A stretch of 64,000 nucleotides of DNA from LMUY01 sp965276785 (GTDB lineage: Bacteria > Pseudomonadota > Alphaproteobacteria > Acetobacterales > Acetobacteraceae), in the NCBI GenBank assembly GCA_965276785.1, contig OZ255629.1, positions 4,340,001 through 4,404,000 on the forward strand, written 5' to 3'. The position numbers and the translations under genes were made by a program. Within the stretch, counting starts at the first letter, position 1. Every line of letters starts with the position of its first letter. This document shows positions 8,500 through 16,955 of the stretch, piece by piece. The notes under the pieces were generated by a model that made no database searches, was not told the DNA's origin, and worked only from the letters and a program-made list of their open reading frames with translations.

Positions 8500-10110
8500 A
8501 TGACAGAGGCAGCGCGGACCACAGCCAGCATGCGCACCCGGGACGGCACCCGGCTGGACGCCGACGTCTGGCGCCCGGCCGGGCAAGGCCCCTGGCCCGT
8601 CCTCCTAATGCGCCAACCCTACGGCCGCGCCATTGCCTCCACCGTGGTCTACGCGCACCCGGCCTGGTACGCGGCGCAGGGTTACCTGGTGGTGATCCAG
8701 GACGTGCGCGGGCGCGGCACATCGGAAGGCAGCTTTGCGCTCTGGCAGCACGAAGCCAGCGACGGAGCGGACGCGGTGGCCTGGGCGGCTGCCCTGCCGG
8801 GCTCATCGGGCATGGTTGGAATGTATGGCTTCTCCTACCAGGGCATGACGCAGCTCTTCGCCGCGTCCCGCCGCCCGCCCGCACTCAACGCAATCGCGCC
8901 CGCCATGGCCGCCTGGGACGTGCGCAACGATTTTGCCTATGAGGGCGACGCCTTCCGCCTGCAGCAAGGTTTCGGCTGGGGCTGCCAACTGGCGCTGGAA
9001 ACCGTCCGCCGCACCGCCGACGTGGCCGCGCTGGAGGCGATCCATGCCGCCGCGCGCTCAGCCCCGTTCGCCACCGCAACGCCATGCCACCCGCCGGTCG
9101 CCGCTCTGCTGGGAGAGCACGGCCACTACCTGAGCTGGCTCACCGAACCCGCCGGCTCGGAATACTGGGCACGGATTTCACCGGCCGCCGTCGCCTGCGG
9201 CATCGACATCCCGGCGCTCCATATCGGCGGCTGGTACGATTCGCTGCTGACCGGCACGCTCCGCAGCTACACCGCGCTCAGCGAACGCGCCGTGGCGACC
9301 CAAGCGCTGGTGATCGGCCCCTGGGCGCACATCCCCTGGAGCCGCCACGTCGGCGAGCGGGATTTCGGCGCGGCGGCGGAAAGCGGCATCGACGTGCTGC
9401 AGATCCGCTGGTTTGACCACTGGCTGAAGGGCGCCCCCACCTGGCCCGGCGGCCAGCCCCCGGTCAGCCTGTTCGAACTCGGCGGCAGCTGGCGCAGTTT
9501 CGACCACTGGCCCGGCGGACCCGGCCAGACCTGGAGCCTGGCCAGCTCCGGCCGCGCCGGCACCACGCAGGCGGATGGCCGCCTGCAACCCGGCCACAGC
9601 AGCAGCGACCGGTGCGACATGATCGTCTACGACCCGTGGCGCCCGACCCCGTCGCTCGGCGGCCATAGCGGCCACCCCGCCGGCCCGCTCGACCGCACCC
9701 AGATCGACACCCGCAGCGACGTGTTGACCTTCACCACCGCGCCGCTCGAGCAGGACCTGCATCTCGCCGGCCCGGTCCGTGCCACGCTGCAGGCGGCGGC
9801 CGATGCGCCGAGTTTCGACCTCCACGCCGTGCTGAGCGAACTGCCCGCGGCGGGCGGTGCCTACGAACTCGCCAGCGGCTACCGCCGGGTCAGCCAGGCG
9901 GGCCCGGTGGAGCTGGACCTGCGCGCAATCTGCGCCTGCATCGCGGCCGGCAGCCGGCTGCGGCTGTCGCTGGCGGCAGGCGCGTTCCCGGCCTTCCCGG
10001 TGAACAGCGGCACCGGGCTGCTCCCCGCCGACGAGCGGCTCATCGACCAGCGCATCATCACCGTCACCCTGCGACATGCCGGGTCTTGCCTGCACCTCCC
10101 CGTGGCATGA
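8500..10110 (+). CDS. CocE/NonD family hydrolase (X-Pro dipeptidyl-peptidase S15-like)
   Basis: A 536-residue serine hydrolase of the CocE/S15 type, which cleaves esters or amides. An alpha/beta-hydrolase core starts near residue 10 (MRTRDGTRLDADVW) with the oxyanion Tyr in RQPYGR. The nucleophile elbow is GMYGFSYQG (Ser near 105). Acid and His regions follow (HIGGWYDSLL, GPWAHIPW), then a C-terminal jelly-roll-like domain (VLTFTTAPLEQDLHLAGPV). The start is the ATG preceded by AGGAGAG five bases upstream. It heads a four-gene operon with an FAD oxidase, a 2-oxoglutarate oxygenase and an SDR. No signal peptide, so likely cytoplasmic. The substrate is not deducible. Confidence 0.87.
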   Translation: MTEAARTTASMRTRDGTRLDADVWRPAGQGPWPVLLMRQPYGRAIASTVVYAHPAWYAAQGYLVVIQDVRGRGTSEGSFALWQHEASDGADAVAWAAALPGSSGMVGMYGFSYQGMTQLFAASRRPPALNAIAPAMAAWDVRNDFAYEGDAFRLQQGFGWGCQLALETVRRTADVAALEAIHAAARSAPFATATPCHPPVAALLGEHGHYLSWLTEPAGSEYWARISPAAVACGIDIPALHIGGWYDSLLTGTLRSYTALSERAVATQALVIGPWAHIPWSRHVGERDFGAAAESGIDVLQIRWFDHWLKGAPTWPGGQPPVSLFELGGSWRSFDHWPGGPGQTWSLASSGRAGTTQADGRLQPGHSSSDRCDMIVYDPWRPTPSLGGHSGHPAGPLDRTQIDTRSDVLTFTTAPLEQDLHLAGPVRATLQAAADAPSFDLHAVLSELPAAGGAYELASGYRRVSQAGPVELDLRAICACIAAGSRLRLSLAAGAFPAFPVNSGTGLLPADERLIDQRIITVTLRHAGSCLHLPVA

Positions 10111-10147
10111 AACCTGCGTCGCCGGCGCAGACCGCCAAGAGCACGCC

Positions 10148-11491
10148 ATGACCGATTGGACCCGCTTCGCCGCCGAGTTGGGCGCCATCCCCACCATCGC
10201 CGACCCGGCGCTGGTGCGGCAGAAAAGCCGGGACTTCTTCTGGTACAGCCCGATCCTCAAGGAGCAGCTCAACCGCAAGTCGGCCGACCTCGTGGTCTGC
10301 CCGCGTAACGAGGCGGAGGTGGTGGCGGCCGCCGCACTCTGCGCCCGCTGGCGCGTACCGCTGACCGTGCGCGGCGGCGGCACCGGCAATTACGGCCAGG
10401 CGGTGCCGCTGCAGGGCGGCGTGGTGCTGGACATGACGGGGATGGACCGCATCCTCGGCCTGGAGGACGGCGCATTGGCCGTGGAACCAGGCCGCAAGCT
10501 GATCGACATCGATGCCGCCATCCGCCCGCAGGGTTGGGAACTACGGATGCATCCCTCGACCAAGCGCACCGCCACCATCGGCGGGTTCGTGGCCGGCGGC
10601 AGCGGCGGCGCCGGGTCGATCAGCTGGGGCGGTCTGCGCGACCGCGGCAACGTGCTGGCCGCCCGCGTGGTCTCCTGCGAGGAGCAGCCGCGGCTGGTGG
10701 AACTCACCGGCGATGCCGTCTCCGGCGTGAACCATGCCTACGGCACCACCGGGATCATCACCGCGCTGACCATCGGCATGGCGCCGGTGCAGCCCTGGAT
10801 GGACCTGGTGGCGCTGTTCGACGACTTCGGGCAGGCGGCGCGGTTCGGCCTGGCGCTCGGCCACGCGGACGGCATCGCCAAAAAGCTGGCGACCGTGGTG
10901 GAGGCGCCGCTGCCGGCCATGTTCCGCGGGCTTGACCTGCCGGACAGCGCGCATGCGGTGCTTGCCATGGTGGCCCGGCATGGGCTGACCGGCTGGAGCG
11001 ACCTGCTGCGCGAGCACGGCGGCCGCGAGGTGGTGCGCCGCCCCGCGGACGACACGGACAATACCCCGATCTACGAATACACCTGGAACCACACCACCCT
11101 GCACGCGCTGCGGCAGGACAAAGCATTCACCTATCTGCAATGCCTCTACCCGGCAGCCCGCGCGCTCGATCTGGTGGCCCAGATGCGCGCCGCCTTCAGA
11201 GACGAACTGATGATGCACCTCGAAGTGATCCGCGCCGGCGGCATGGTGACGTGCAGCGCCTTGCCGGTGGTGCGCTACACCACGGCGGCCCGAATGGCGG
11301 AGATCGTGGCCTATCACGAAGCCCATGGCATCCTGATCGCCAACCCGCACTTCTACACCTTGGAGGATGGCGCCGGGCACAAGCGGGTGGGCGACGGCCA
11401 GCCGGCGATGAAGGCGGCGATGGACCCGTTCGCGCTGCTGAACCCGGGCAAGATGCGCAGCTATCAACCCCAACAGCTCCTGGAGGCTTAG
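10148..11491 (+). CDS. FAD-binding oxidoreductase (FAD-binding type 4 / PCMH)
   Basis: A 447-residue flavoprotein of the glycolate/lactate oxidase superfamily. The FAD-binding PCMH fold is clear: ADLVVCPRNEAEVVAAAALC, then RGGGTGNYGQAVPLQGGVVL, then HPSTKRTATIGGFVAGGSGG and GTTGIITALTI. The C-terminal cap ends ALLNPGKM, typical of 2-hydroxyacid dehydrogenases/oxidases. It lies 37 bases after the hydrolase gene and two bases before the oxygenase gene, so it is part of the same operon. It probably oxidises a hydroxylated intermediate made or released by its neighbours, which is inference. Confidence 0.85.
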   Translation: MTDWTRFAAELGAIPTIADPALVRQKSRDFFWYSPILKEQLNRKSADLVVCPRNEAEVVAAAALCARWRVPLTVRGGGTGNYGQAVPLQGGVVLDMTGMDRILGLEDGALAVEPGRKLIDIDAAIRPQGWELRMHPSTKRTATIGGFVAGGSGGAGSISWGGLRDRGNVLAARVVSCEEQPRLVELTGDAVSGVNHAYGTTGIITALTIGMAPVQPWMDLVALFDDFGQAARFGLALGHADGIAKKLATVVEAPLPAMFRGLDLPDSAHAVLAMVARHGLTGWSDLLREHGGREVVRRPADDTDNTPIYEYTWNHTTLHALRQDKAFTYLQCLYPAARALDLVAQMRAAFRDELMMHLEVIRAGGMVTCSALPVVRYTTAARMAEIVAYHEAHGILIANPHFYTLEDGAGHKRVGDGQPAMKAAMDPFALLNPGKMRSYQPQQLLEA

Positions 11492-11493
11492 CC

Positions 11494-12414
11494 ATGGACC
11501 TTCCTGTGTTCGACGCTGCCGCGCTGGACCGGGGCGATAACGCGGCGGCATTGCGCGCGGCTTGCGAGGGCATCGGCTTCTTCTATCTCAGCGGCGCGGC
11601 CGTGTCGGAACCACTGCTGGCCGCGGCAGTGGCCCAGATGCATGCCTTCTTCGCGCAGCCGCTGGAGCAGCGCCTTGCCGTCTCGCTGCAGCATTCGCGC
11701 TGCAACCGCGGCTACGAGCCGCTGCAGGCGCAACGCCTGGAGGCGGGCGCGCCGCCCGACCTGAAGGAAGGCTTCTACGTCGGCAACGACCTGGCGGAGG
11801 ACCATCCGAACGTGCGTGCCGGGCTGTTCAACCAGGGGCCGAACCAATGGCCCGGCGGCCTGCCCGCGTTCCGCCCGGCAATGCAGGCCTACTTCACCGC
11901 CCTGACCACAGTGACGGTTCGGCTGATGCAAGCCATGGCCCGCTCGCTCGACCTGCCTGCGCACCATTTCGACGCGTTCTGCCGCGAGCCAATGGCCGTG
12001 CTGCGGCTGCTGCACTATCCGCCGCAGCCGCCCAATCCGCAGCCCGGCGAGAAGGGCTGCGGCGCACACACCGACTGGGGATGCCTGACCTTGCTATGGC
12101 AGGACGCAGCCGGCGGGCTGCAGGTTCAAGTGGGCGGCGAATGGCTGGACGCGCCGCCGGTCCCCGGCACCTTCGTGGTCAACATCGGCGACATGTTCGC
12201 GCGCTGGACCAATGACCGCTACCGCTCCACGCTGCACCGTGTGGTCAACCGCTCGGGGCGGGACCGCTACTCCATGCCGTTTTTCTTTGAGGGCAATCCG
12301 CAGCATACCGTCTCGGTGCTGCCGGGTTGCGTCGCCGCTGGCGAGGCACCGCGTTACGCGCCCACGACGGTCTCGGGGCATCTCCAGGCCATGTATCGCG
12401 CCACCTATGCCTAA
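11494..12414 (+). CDS. 2-oxoglutarate/Fe(II)-dependent dioxygenase, isopenicillin N synthase family
   Basis: A 306-residue oxygenase. The N-terminal DIOX_N region (PVFDAAALDRGDNAAALRAA, then GFFYLSG) precedes the double-stranded beta-helix. The iron facial triad is readable as HTDWG (His and Asp, about residues 191-193) and a later His in STLHRVVN. The 2-oxoglutarate Arg with Ser lies in GRDRYSMPFF. Members hydroxylate or desaturate small molecules using O2. GGAGG precedes the start. The gene begins two bases after the FAD oxidase stop and its own end overlaps the SDR start by eight bases. Confidence 0.87.
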   Translation: MDLPVFDAAALDRGDNAAALRAACEGIGFFYLSGAAVSEPLLAAAVAQMHAFFAQPLEQRLAVSLQHSRCNRGYEPLQAQRLEAGAPPDLKEGFYVGNDLAEDHPNVRAGLFNQGPNQWPGGLPAFRPAMQAYFTALTTVTVRLMQAMARSLDLPAHHFDAFCREPMAVLRLLHYPPQPPNPQPGEKGCGAHTDWGCLTLLWQDAAGGLQVQVGGEWLDAPPVPGTFVVNIGDMFARWTNDRYRSTLHRVVNRSGRDRYSMPFFFEGNPQHTVSVLPGCVAAGEAPRYAPTTVSGHLQAMYRATYA

Positions 12415-13150
12415 TCGCGTCGCCCTGGTCACGGGGGCGCAGCGCGGGATCGGCCGTGCCATCGCGGCAAAGGCCGCGGCCCTGGGCCTTGCGGTGGTGG
12501 TGAACTACATCGAGGAGCAAGCAGACGCGGACGCGCTGGCGGCGCAGATCGTGGCCGCTGGCGGCACGGCAATGACGATGCGGGCCGATATGGGCCAGGT
12601 GGCGGAGATCGAGGCCATGATGGCGGCGGTGCGTGCCGCCTACGGCCGGCTCGACGTGCTGGTGAACAATGCCGGGATTTTTCCACGGGTCGACTTCCTG
12701 CAGATGTGCGAGGCGGATTGGGACCCGGTGCTGGATGTGAACCTCAAAGGCACCTGTTTCGCCACGCTGGCTGCGGCCAAGCTGATGATTGCCGGCGGCG
12801 CGGGTGGTTCGGTGATCAACCTCGCCTCTTCCGCCATCCAGGGCACGCCGCGCGCGGTGCATTACGCTGCCAGCAAAGGCGGCATCGTCGCCATGACGCG
12901 GGCGATGGCAGTGGAGTTGGCGCCGCATCGCATCCGGGTCAATGCCATCGCACCGGGCCTGACCAACACGCGCCAGCCGCGCTTCGGCTTGTCCGAAGCC
13001 CAGATTGCCGAGCGCTCCGCAGCGATCCCGCTGGGGCGCATGGCAGAGCCGGAAGACATCGCGGACATGGCCGCGTTCCTGATGACGGATGCCTCCAGCA
13101 TGATCACCGGGCAGACGCTGCACGTGAACGGCGGGGAGTACCGGCCTTAG
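12407..13150 (+). CDS. Short-chain dehydrogenase/reductase (3-ketoacyl-ACP-reductase-like)
   Basis: A 247-residue classical SDR. It has the NAD(P) loop TGAQRGIGRAIA at residues about 9-20, NNAG, the catalytic Ser in NLASSA and the YAASK catalytic Tyr/Lys. It ends in the family's GQTLHVNGGEYRP. The start overlaps the last codons of the oxygenase gene, so it is translationally coupled as the fourth gene of the hydrolase-oxidase-oxygenase operon. Its final 47 bases overlap the 3' end of the converging TfoX-domain gene. Confidence 0.88.
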   Translation: MPNRVALVTGAQRGIGRAIAAKAAALGLAVVVNYIEEQADADALAAQIVAAGGTAMTMRADMGQVAEIEAMMAAVRAAYGRLDVLVNNAGIFPRVDFLQMCEADWDPVLDVNLKGTCFATLAAAKLMIAGGAGGSVINLASSAIQGTPRAVHYAASKGGIVAMTRAMAVELAPHRIRVNAIAPGLTNTRQPRFGLSEAQIAERSAAIPLGRMAEPEDIADMAAFLMTDASSMITGQTLHVNGGEYRP

Positions 13151-13478
13151 CTTGCTTGCTCCTCCGTTTCACTGGCAGCGGGAGTTCTGCGGCCGAGACG
13201 CGCATGAGTTCGCTGAGCCACTCCCTGTCGTCCCATCGCTCGCCCGTGACCAGGAAGCATGGCTTTGCTCCCCGATACGGCGGGGCTTCCACCACGTCAC
13301 CGAGATGGCTCCGGCCTGCAGCCGTCGGCTTGACGAAGAGCTGGTCATCGCAGATCAGCGCCGTCATCTTGCCGTCGCAGAACAGAGCATATTCGCCGAA
13401 CATCTTCCGCAACGACACGGCTCCTGCGCCGGCTACCTGCTCGGCGATGAACTCGGCCGTGCTCGCACGCGTCGCCAC
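13104..13478 (-). CDS. TfoX/Sxy N-terminal domain protein
   Basis: A 124-residue protein with the TfoX_N fold: KMFGEYALFCDGKMTALICD then QLFVKPTAAGR. Stand-alone TfoX_N proteins are common and have no settled role; full TfoX regulates competence in gamma-proteobacteria. The C-terminus is basic (KRRSKQAKAGTPRRSR). It starts nine bases after the puhB stop, so it looks like the last gene of the reaction-centre operon. Its 3' end overlaps the converging SDR by 47 bases. Confidence 0.78.
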   Translation of the reverse strand: MATRASTAEFIAEQVAGAGAVSLRKMFGEYALFCDGKMTALICDDQLFVKPTAAGRSHLGDVVEAPPYRGAKPCFLVTGERWDDREWLSELMRVSAAELPLPVKRRSKQAKAGTPRRSRAASAR

Positions 13479-13487
13479 GGCCGCAAC

Positions 13488-14108
13488 TCAGTCCGCAGCT
13501 TCTGCCATGGCCGGAGTGGGATGGGCCTGATTGGCGGCTGCGATGCTGCGGGCCAGGGCGGTTGCCGCCAGGCCGGCCTGCGGAACGCCTCGCAGCATCG
13601 GCTCCGCCGCTCTAAATCGCCACGGCCGTATCAACGGCCAGGTTTTCAGCAAACTCACCTGGTGGCCGGGCCGCAACCGCAGCGGGATGTCCCCGGTATG
13701 GTCCGGCCGCACCCGCAGGCTGACGGTGGCAATCGCACGGTGCGGGATGGAAAGCGTTCCAGCCAGGGCCACACCATAGCGCAGCACGATGCGGTCGGTG
13801 GTGATGGTGTAGTGGATGCTGCGCCAGGTGGCGTGCGCGAGCGCCATAATGCAGAGCAGCGCAACCAGCATGGCCACCACCAGCGGCCATGTGGCACTGA
13901 GGGTGGCGGCGCGACTCATATGCTGGGCCTTCGCGCTGACGCCGTTGGCCACCAGGAGTAGGCCGAAATACAACACCACGGTGCGTAAATGGAACACATC
14001 CAGCACGATGCGGCGCCACGATGGCGTGGTCTGCCACACCAGGCCTTCGCCTGGCTGCAACCGCACCGCGGGCAAGCGCGACGGGCGGAACAGGGCTGCA
14101 CCGATCAT
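13488..14108 (-). CDS. puhB: Photosynthetic complex assembly protein PuhB
   Basis: A 206-residue membrane protein. It has two hydrophobic helices (near residues 45-60 and 75-95, e.g. LVVAMLVALLCIMALAHATW), then a PH-like domain (SIHYTITTDRIVLRYGVA, then SIPHRAIATVSLRV) and DIPLRLRPGHQVSLL. PuhB helps assemble the reaction-centre/LH1 complex in purple bacteria. Its ATG overlaps the puhA stop (ATGA), so it is translationally coupled. The usual neighbour puhC is missing; a TfoX-domain gene follows instead. Confidence 0.85.
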   Translation of the reverse strand: MIGAALFRPSRLPAVRLQPGEGLVWQTTPSWRRIVLDVFHLRTVVLYFGLLLVANGVSAKAQHMSRAATLSATWPLVVAMLVALLCIMALAHATWRSIHYTITTDRIVLRYGVALAGTLSIPHRAIATVSLRVRPDHTGDIPLRLRPGHQVSLLKTWPLIRPWRFRAAEPMLRGVPQAGLAATALARSIAAANQAHPTPAMAEAAD

Positions 14109-14887
14109 GACTTCATCGCCTTTCCAGTGGTCGCAGCATGGAACGCGCCGCCGGCGAAATAGGCGTTCACCTGGTCCTCCTCGCGGGCGGTAATCATGTC
14201 AGGGTTCGACAAGGCGGGGATTTCCTCGAATTGCCAGCTCCGCAGCGACACCACGCGGATGTCACGCGCCTTGAGCTTGATGTCGGCGCTGTAGATCGGC
14301 ACCAGCACGCGGCGGGCGGAGCGCGCTTCGCCGCCGAGTTGGACTTCCAAGTAGCGCAGCAGCTTGGCCGAGCGATCTACCCAGAAATCGGCGACGGTTC
14401 CTACGGGGTGCCAGCGTGAGTCGAACACCGTCATGCCGCGCGGGTCGGTCTCCCCCTCGCGCACCGACCATTCCTCGTCGGCGCGGGCCGGAACAAGCTG
14501 CTGCTTGCCGCCGGCGAGCCTGAGCGGTTCGTCCACCCGCATCACCCATGCGGCCGGGCCGAGCGCTGAGAGCAGCGGGTTGCCGACCGGCTCGAGCGAG
14601 GCGCCGCCAAAGCGGTCGGTATAGCGCGCCTCGACCGGCGGCTGCTTGAAGTAGTGCGGCAGCTCGGTGGTGCCGCCCTCCATCAGGTAGAGCGTCTTCG
14701 GCGGTGGGGGCTCCGGAAAGCCAACCAGGCGGCCGCGATGCATCTGCGGGCCTGGTTCGTCGAGCGGGTAGCCTTCGCGCTTGTCTTCGCGGCGGATGTA
14801 GAACACCAGGCCGAGAAAGAATAGGAAGAAGATAACCAACGCGAGCTGGGCGACGTCGATCTGCTGGGTGATGGCGCCGGGTTGCAT
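14105..14887 (-). CDS. puhA: Photosynthetic reaction centre H subunit
   Basis: A 260-residue H subunit, the usual length. One N-terminal transmembrane helix (ALVIFFLFFLGLVFYIRRED, about residues 16-35) is followed by KREGYPLDEPG and the cytoplasmic PRC-barrel domain (VFDSRWHPVGTVADFWVDRS, then LLRYLEVQLGG and VLVPIYSADIK). The subunit caps the L/M heterodimer and guides protons to QB. A ribosome site GGGAG lies within the 12-base gap after pufC. In most purple bacteria puhA sits in the separate bchFNBHLM-lhaA-puh superoperon; here it directly follows pufC. Confidence 0.95.
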   Translation of the reverse strand: MQPGAITQQIDVAQLALVIFFLFFLGLVFYIRREDKREGYPLDEPGPQMHRGRLVGFPEPPPPKTLYLMEGGTTELPHYFKQPPVEARYTDRFGGASLEPVGNPLLSALGPAAWVMRVDEPLRLAGGKQQLVPARADEEWSVREGETDPRGMTVFDSRWHPVGTVADFWVDRSAKLLRYLEVQLGGEARSARRVLVPIYSADIKLKARDIRVVSLRSWQFEEIPALSNPDMITAREEDQVNAYFAGGAFHAATTGKAMKS

Positions 14888-14899
14888 CAGCTTTCTCCC

Positions 14900-15955
14900 T
14901 TAAGACGGCGGGCGGGCGGCTGCCGGCGTGAGCGCGGGATAGGCATTGACCATGTTCACGCCATTCAGGGGGTTAGGCTCGCCATAATGGCAGGTGGCGC
15001 ACAGAGCCAGGCCGTTGCCGTTCTGCAGCCCCCTTTCGCGAGCGGGCAGCACGGGCAGGCCGGTCTCGCCCACCAGCTGCCGTGTCAATGGCATTGCGTT
15101 GTCCGCCACCAGGATGAAGTTACGGTTGATGTCCTGGATCAAATTCAGCCCGGATTGACCGGCCCAGCGGAACGGTGAGCTCTGCGACCAGTCGGCGAGC
15201 GCGCGCGAGTTGTGGCAATAGCCGCAGTTGACGCCGATGCCATCGGAATACGTCATCATCATCTCGTAAATTCGCACCGCCTCGATGTACGAACTGACGC
15301 TATGGCTCGGCAGCGCAGTGGTGGATTGCACGTGGATCGGCTGGTTCTGCAGGAAGTATTCCTGATAGCCAGCGTCCGGGAAGAACTTCAGCACAGTGTC
15401 CGCCGCCTCGGTCCAGTTCTCCGGCTTGTCGACCATCGGACGGATCGGCGGCGACGTGCTCTTGTACCAAATCTCCGCCGGCTGCACCTGGCCGCGATGG
15501 CAGGTGTAGCAGGTCACCCCGGCCGGAGCCACGTGGCTTTTCCAATCGGCGTTCATGTGCCGCGTCATCTGCAGCATGATGGCGGCGACCTTCTTGGTCG
15601 GCTTGGCGTCGGAGGCATAGTCCTGCCCGGCATGGCAGAAGTCGCAACCCTGCTTAGGGGAAACCCAATCTGTCAGCGCCTGCTGCGTGCGCATGAACTC
15701 CGCCGCGCTGACATCGGTGAGCACATGGATGTTCTTGTACGCTTCGGTCGCGGAAGGCCCCCCGACGGCGGCCGGCGGCAGCGGCGGCGGCGCCTGGTTG
15801 TTGGCCGCCCGCTCCAGCCGCACGTCCTCGAACTGGATTGACGATGGATAGCCGATCTCATGGCCCCGGATCGGCTGCACCTGCCAGTCCGGGATGTACA
15901 GCAGGAACAAGGCGACGACCACGAAGCCCCCGATGAACAACGTGCGCAGAGACAT
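14900..15955 (-). CDS. pufC: Reaction-centre tetrahaem cytochrome c subunit
   Basis: A 351-residue cytochrome with four haem c motifs: CDFCH (104-108), CYTCH (149-153), CGYCH (244-248) and CATCH (319-323). It passes electrons from soluble carriers to the photo-oxidised special pair on the periplasmic face. The N-terminus is one hydrophobic helix (about residues 5-20, VVVALFLLYIPDW) with no lipobox Cys, so it is held by an uncleaved helix and not by lipid as in Blastochloris. The ATG shares one base with the pufM stop (TGATG). Upstream in-frame starts would lie inside pufM and are rejected. The middle linker is Pro/Ala-rich (residues 54-66). Confidence 0.94.
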   Translation of the reverse strand: MSLRTLFIGGFVVVALFLLYIPDWQVQPIRGHEIGYPSSIQFEDVRLERAANNQAPPPLPPAAVGGPSATEAYKNIHVLTDVSAAEFMRTQQALTDWVSPKQGCDFCHAGQDYASDAKPTKKVAAIMLQMTRHMNADWKSHVAPAGVTCYTCHRGQVQPAEIWYKSTSPPIRPMVDKPENWTEAADTVLKFFPDAGYQEYFLQNQPIHVQSTTALPSHSVSSYIEAVRIYEMMMTYSDGIGVNCGYCHNSRALADWSQSSPFRWAGQSGLNLIQDINRNFILVADNAMPLTRQLVGETGLPVLPARERGLQNGNGLALCATCHYGEPNPLNGVNMVNAYPALTPAAARPPS

Positions 15956-16953
15956 CAGAGCGCTCCCACGATGGGGCCGTTGGGAGCAACGCCGGGCGGT
16001 AGTTGCGATGGGATTTGGTAAAGCCGCGGGTAAGTGGGCGCGATGCCATGCTTTACGCCCCACAGGTACCAATTATCCACCACGGTGCCGGTGAGCAGGA
16101 TGCCGATCCCGCCGGTGAGCGTGGTGAGCACGGCAAACCAGTAGATCCAGCGATGAACCGACTGGAAGTTCGCGTTGAACCCCATCGTCCAGCGCCAGAA
16201 CAGGCCCGCCCGCTCAGACGCGGTGCCGGGATTGACGATCTCGTGCGTCTCGCGGTCGCCGCCGAACTTGGTCACCGCGAGGATGGTGCCGCCATGCATG
16301 GTGAACAGCAGCACCGACCCGTAGAGGAACGTGATGGAGAGCATGTGAAACGGGTCATAGAACAAGTTGCCGTAGCGCATCGAGAACGTGGCCGTCCAGT
16401 TCAGGTGCGGCACGATCCCGAATGGCACCGCTTCGGACCAGCTTCCCATCAGAATGGGCCGGATGAAGCCCAGCACCAAATACAGCCAGATCGCGGACGC
16501 GAAGGCCCAGGGGATATGGGTGCCGATGCCCACGGCGCGGGCGCGGCGATACATCCGTGCCCACCACAGAAAGATCGAGGCGGTAAGAAAGAAGCCGGCC
16601 ATCAGCCACCAGCCGCCATCGTCCAGCGGCGGGAACAGCGTCAGCCCCTGCTTGGCCGAAGGCGGATTCAGCGATAGGAACGGCAGCATCTTGGCGAAGC
16701 GGACGAGGTTCCAATCGCACTGGGCCCACATGTTGAGGCCAATGATCTCGAAGGCGATGAAGCCGCACACCACCGAGAGCAACCCGGTGACGCCGAGCGA
16801 AGTGGGCCCGAGTTGCGGCTCGCCAATTCGGCCGAACCAGGTGGAGGTGATCGTGCGGCCAGGCCGGTAACGGGCGCCAGGCGGCTCCGGCAAGCCGCGC
16901 TCGACCGGGCCGTCAAGGACAATGGCGGTGTAGAGCGTGTGGTAGCGCGCCAT
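15955..16953 (-). CDS. pufM: Photosynthetic reaction centre M subunit
   Basis: A 332-residue M chain with five transmembrane helices. Aligned without gaps to the recalled Rhodobacter sphaeroides chain, all cofactor ligands are present: His183 (accessory BChl side), His203 (special pair), His220 and His267 plus Glu235 (non-haem iron), Trp253 at QA and Tyr211 near the primary donor. Position 45 (M44 in mature numbering) is Glu in place of Asn (GRIGEPQLGP), matching acidic residues in Blastochloris-type centres. The C-terminal tail (AP/GP-rich, about residues 300-332) is longer than in Rhodobacter, typical of centres with a bound cytochrome. It starts two bases after the pufL stop. Confidence 0.95.
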   Translation of the reverse strand: MARYHTLYTAIVLDGPVERGLPEPPGARYRPGRTITSTWFGRIGEPQLGPTSLGVTGLLSVVCGFIAFEIIGLNMWAQCDWNLVRFAKMLPFLSLNPPSAKQGLTLFPPLDDGGWWLMAGFFLTASIFLWWARMYRRARAVGIGTHIPWAFASAIWLYLVLGFIRPILMGSWSEAVPFGIVPHLNWTATFSMRYGNLFYDPFHMLSITFLYGSVLLFTMHGGTILAVTKFGGDRETHEIVNPGTASERAGLFWRWTMGFNANFQSVHRWIYWFAVLTTLTGGIGILLTGTVVDNWYLWGVKHGIAPTYPRLYQIPSQLPPGVAPNGPIVGAL

Positions 16954-16955
16954 GA

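Noticed and set aside
14900..16072. Longer pufC with 39 extra N-terminal residues
   Set aside because: The extension lies inside pufM and has no signal-like sequence; the ATG at 15955 follows the pufM stop directly.
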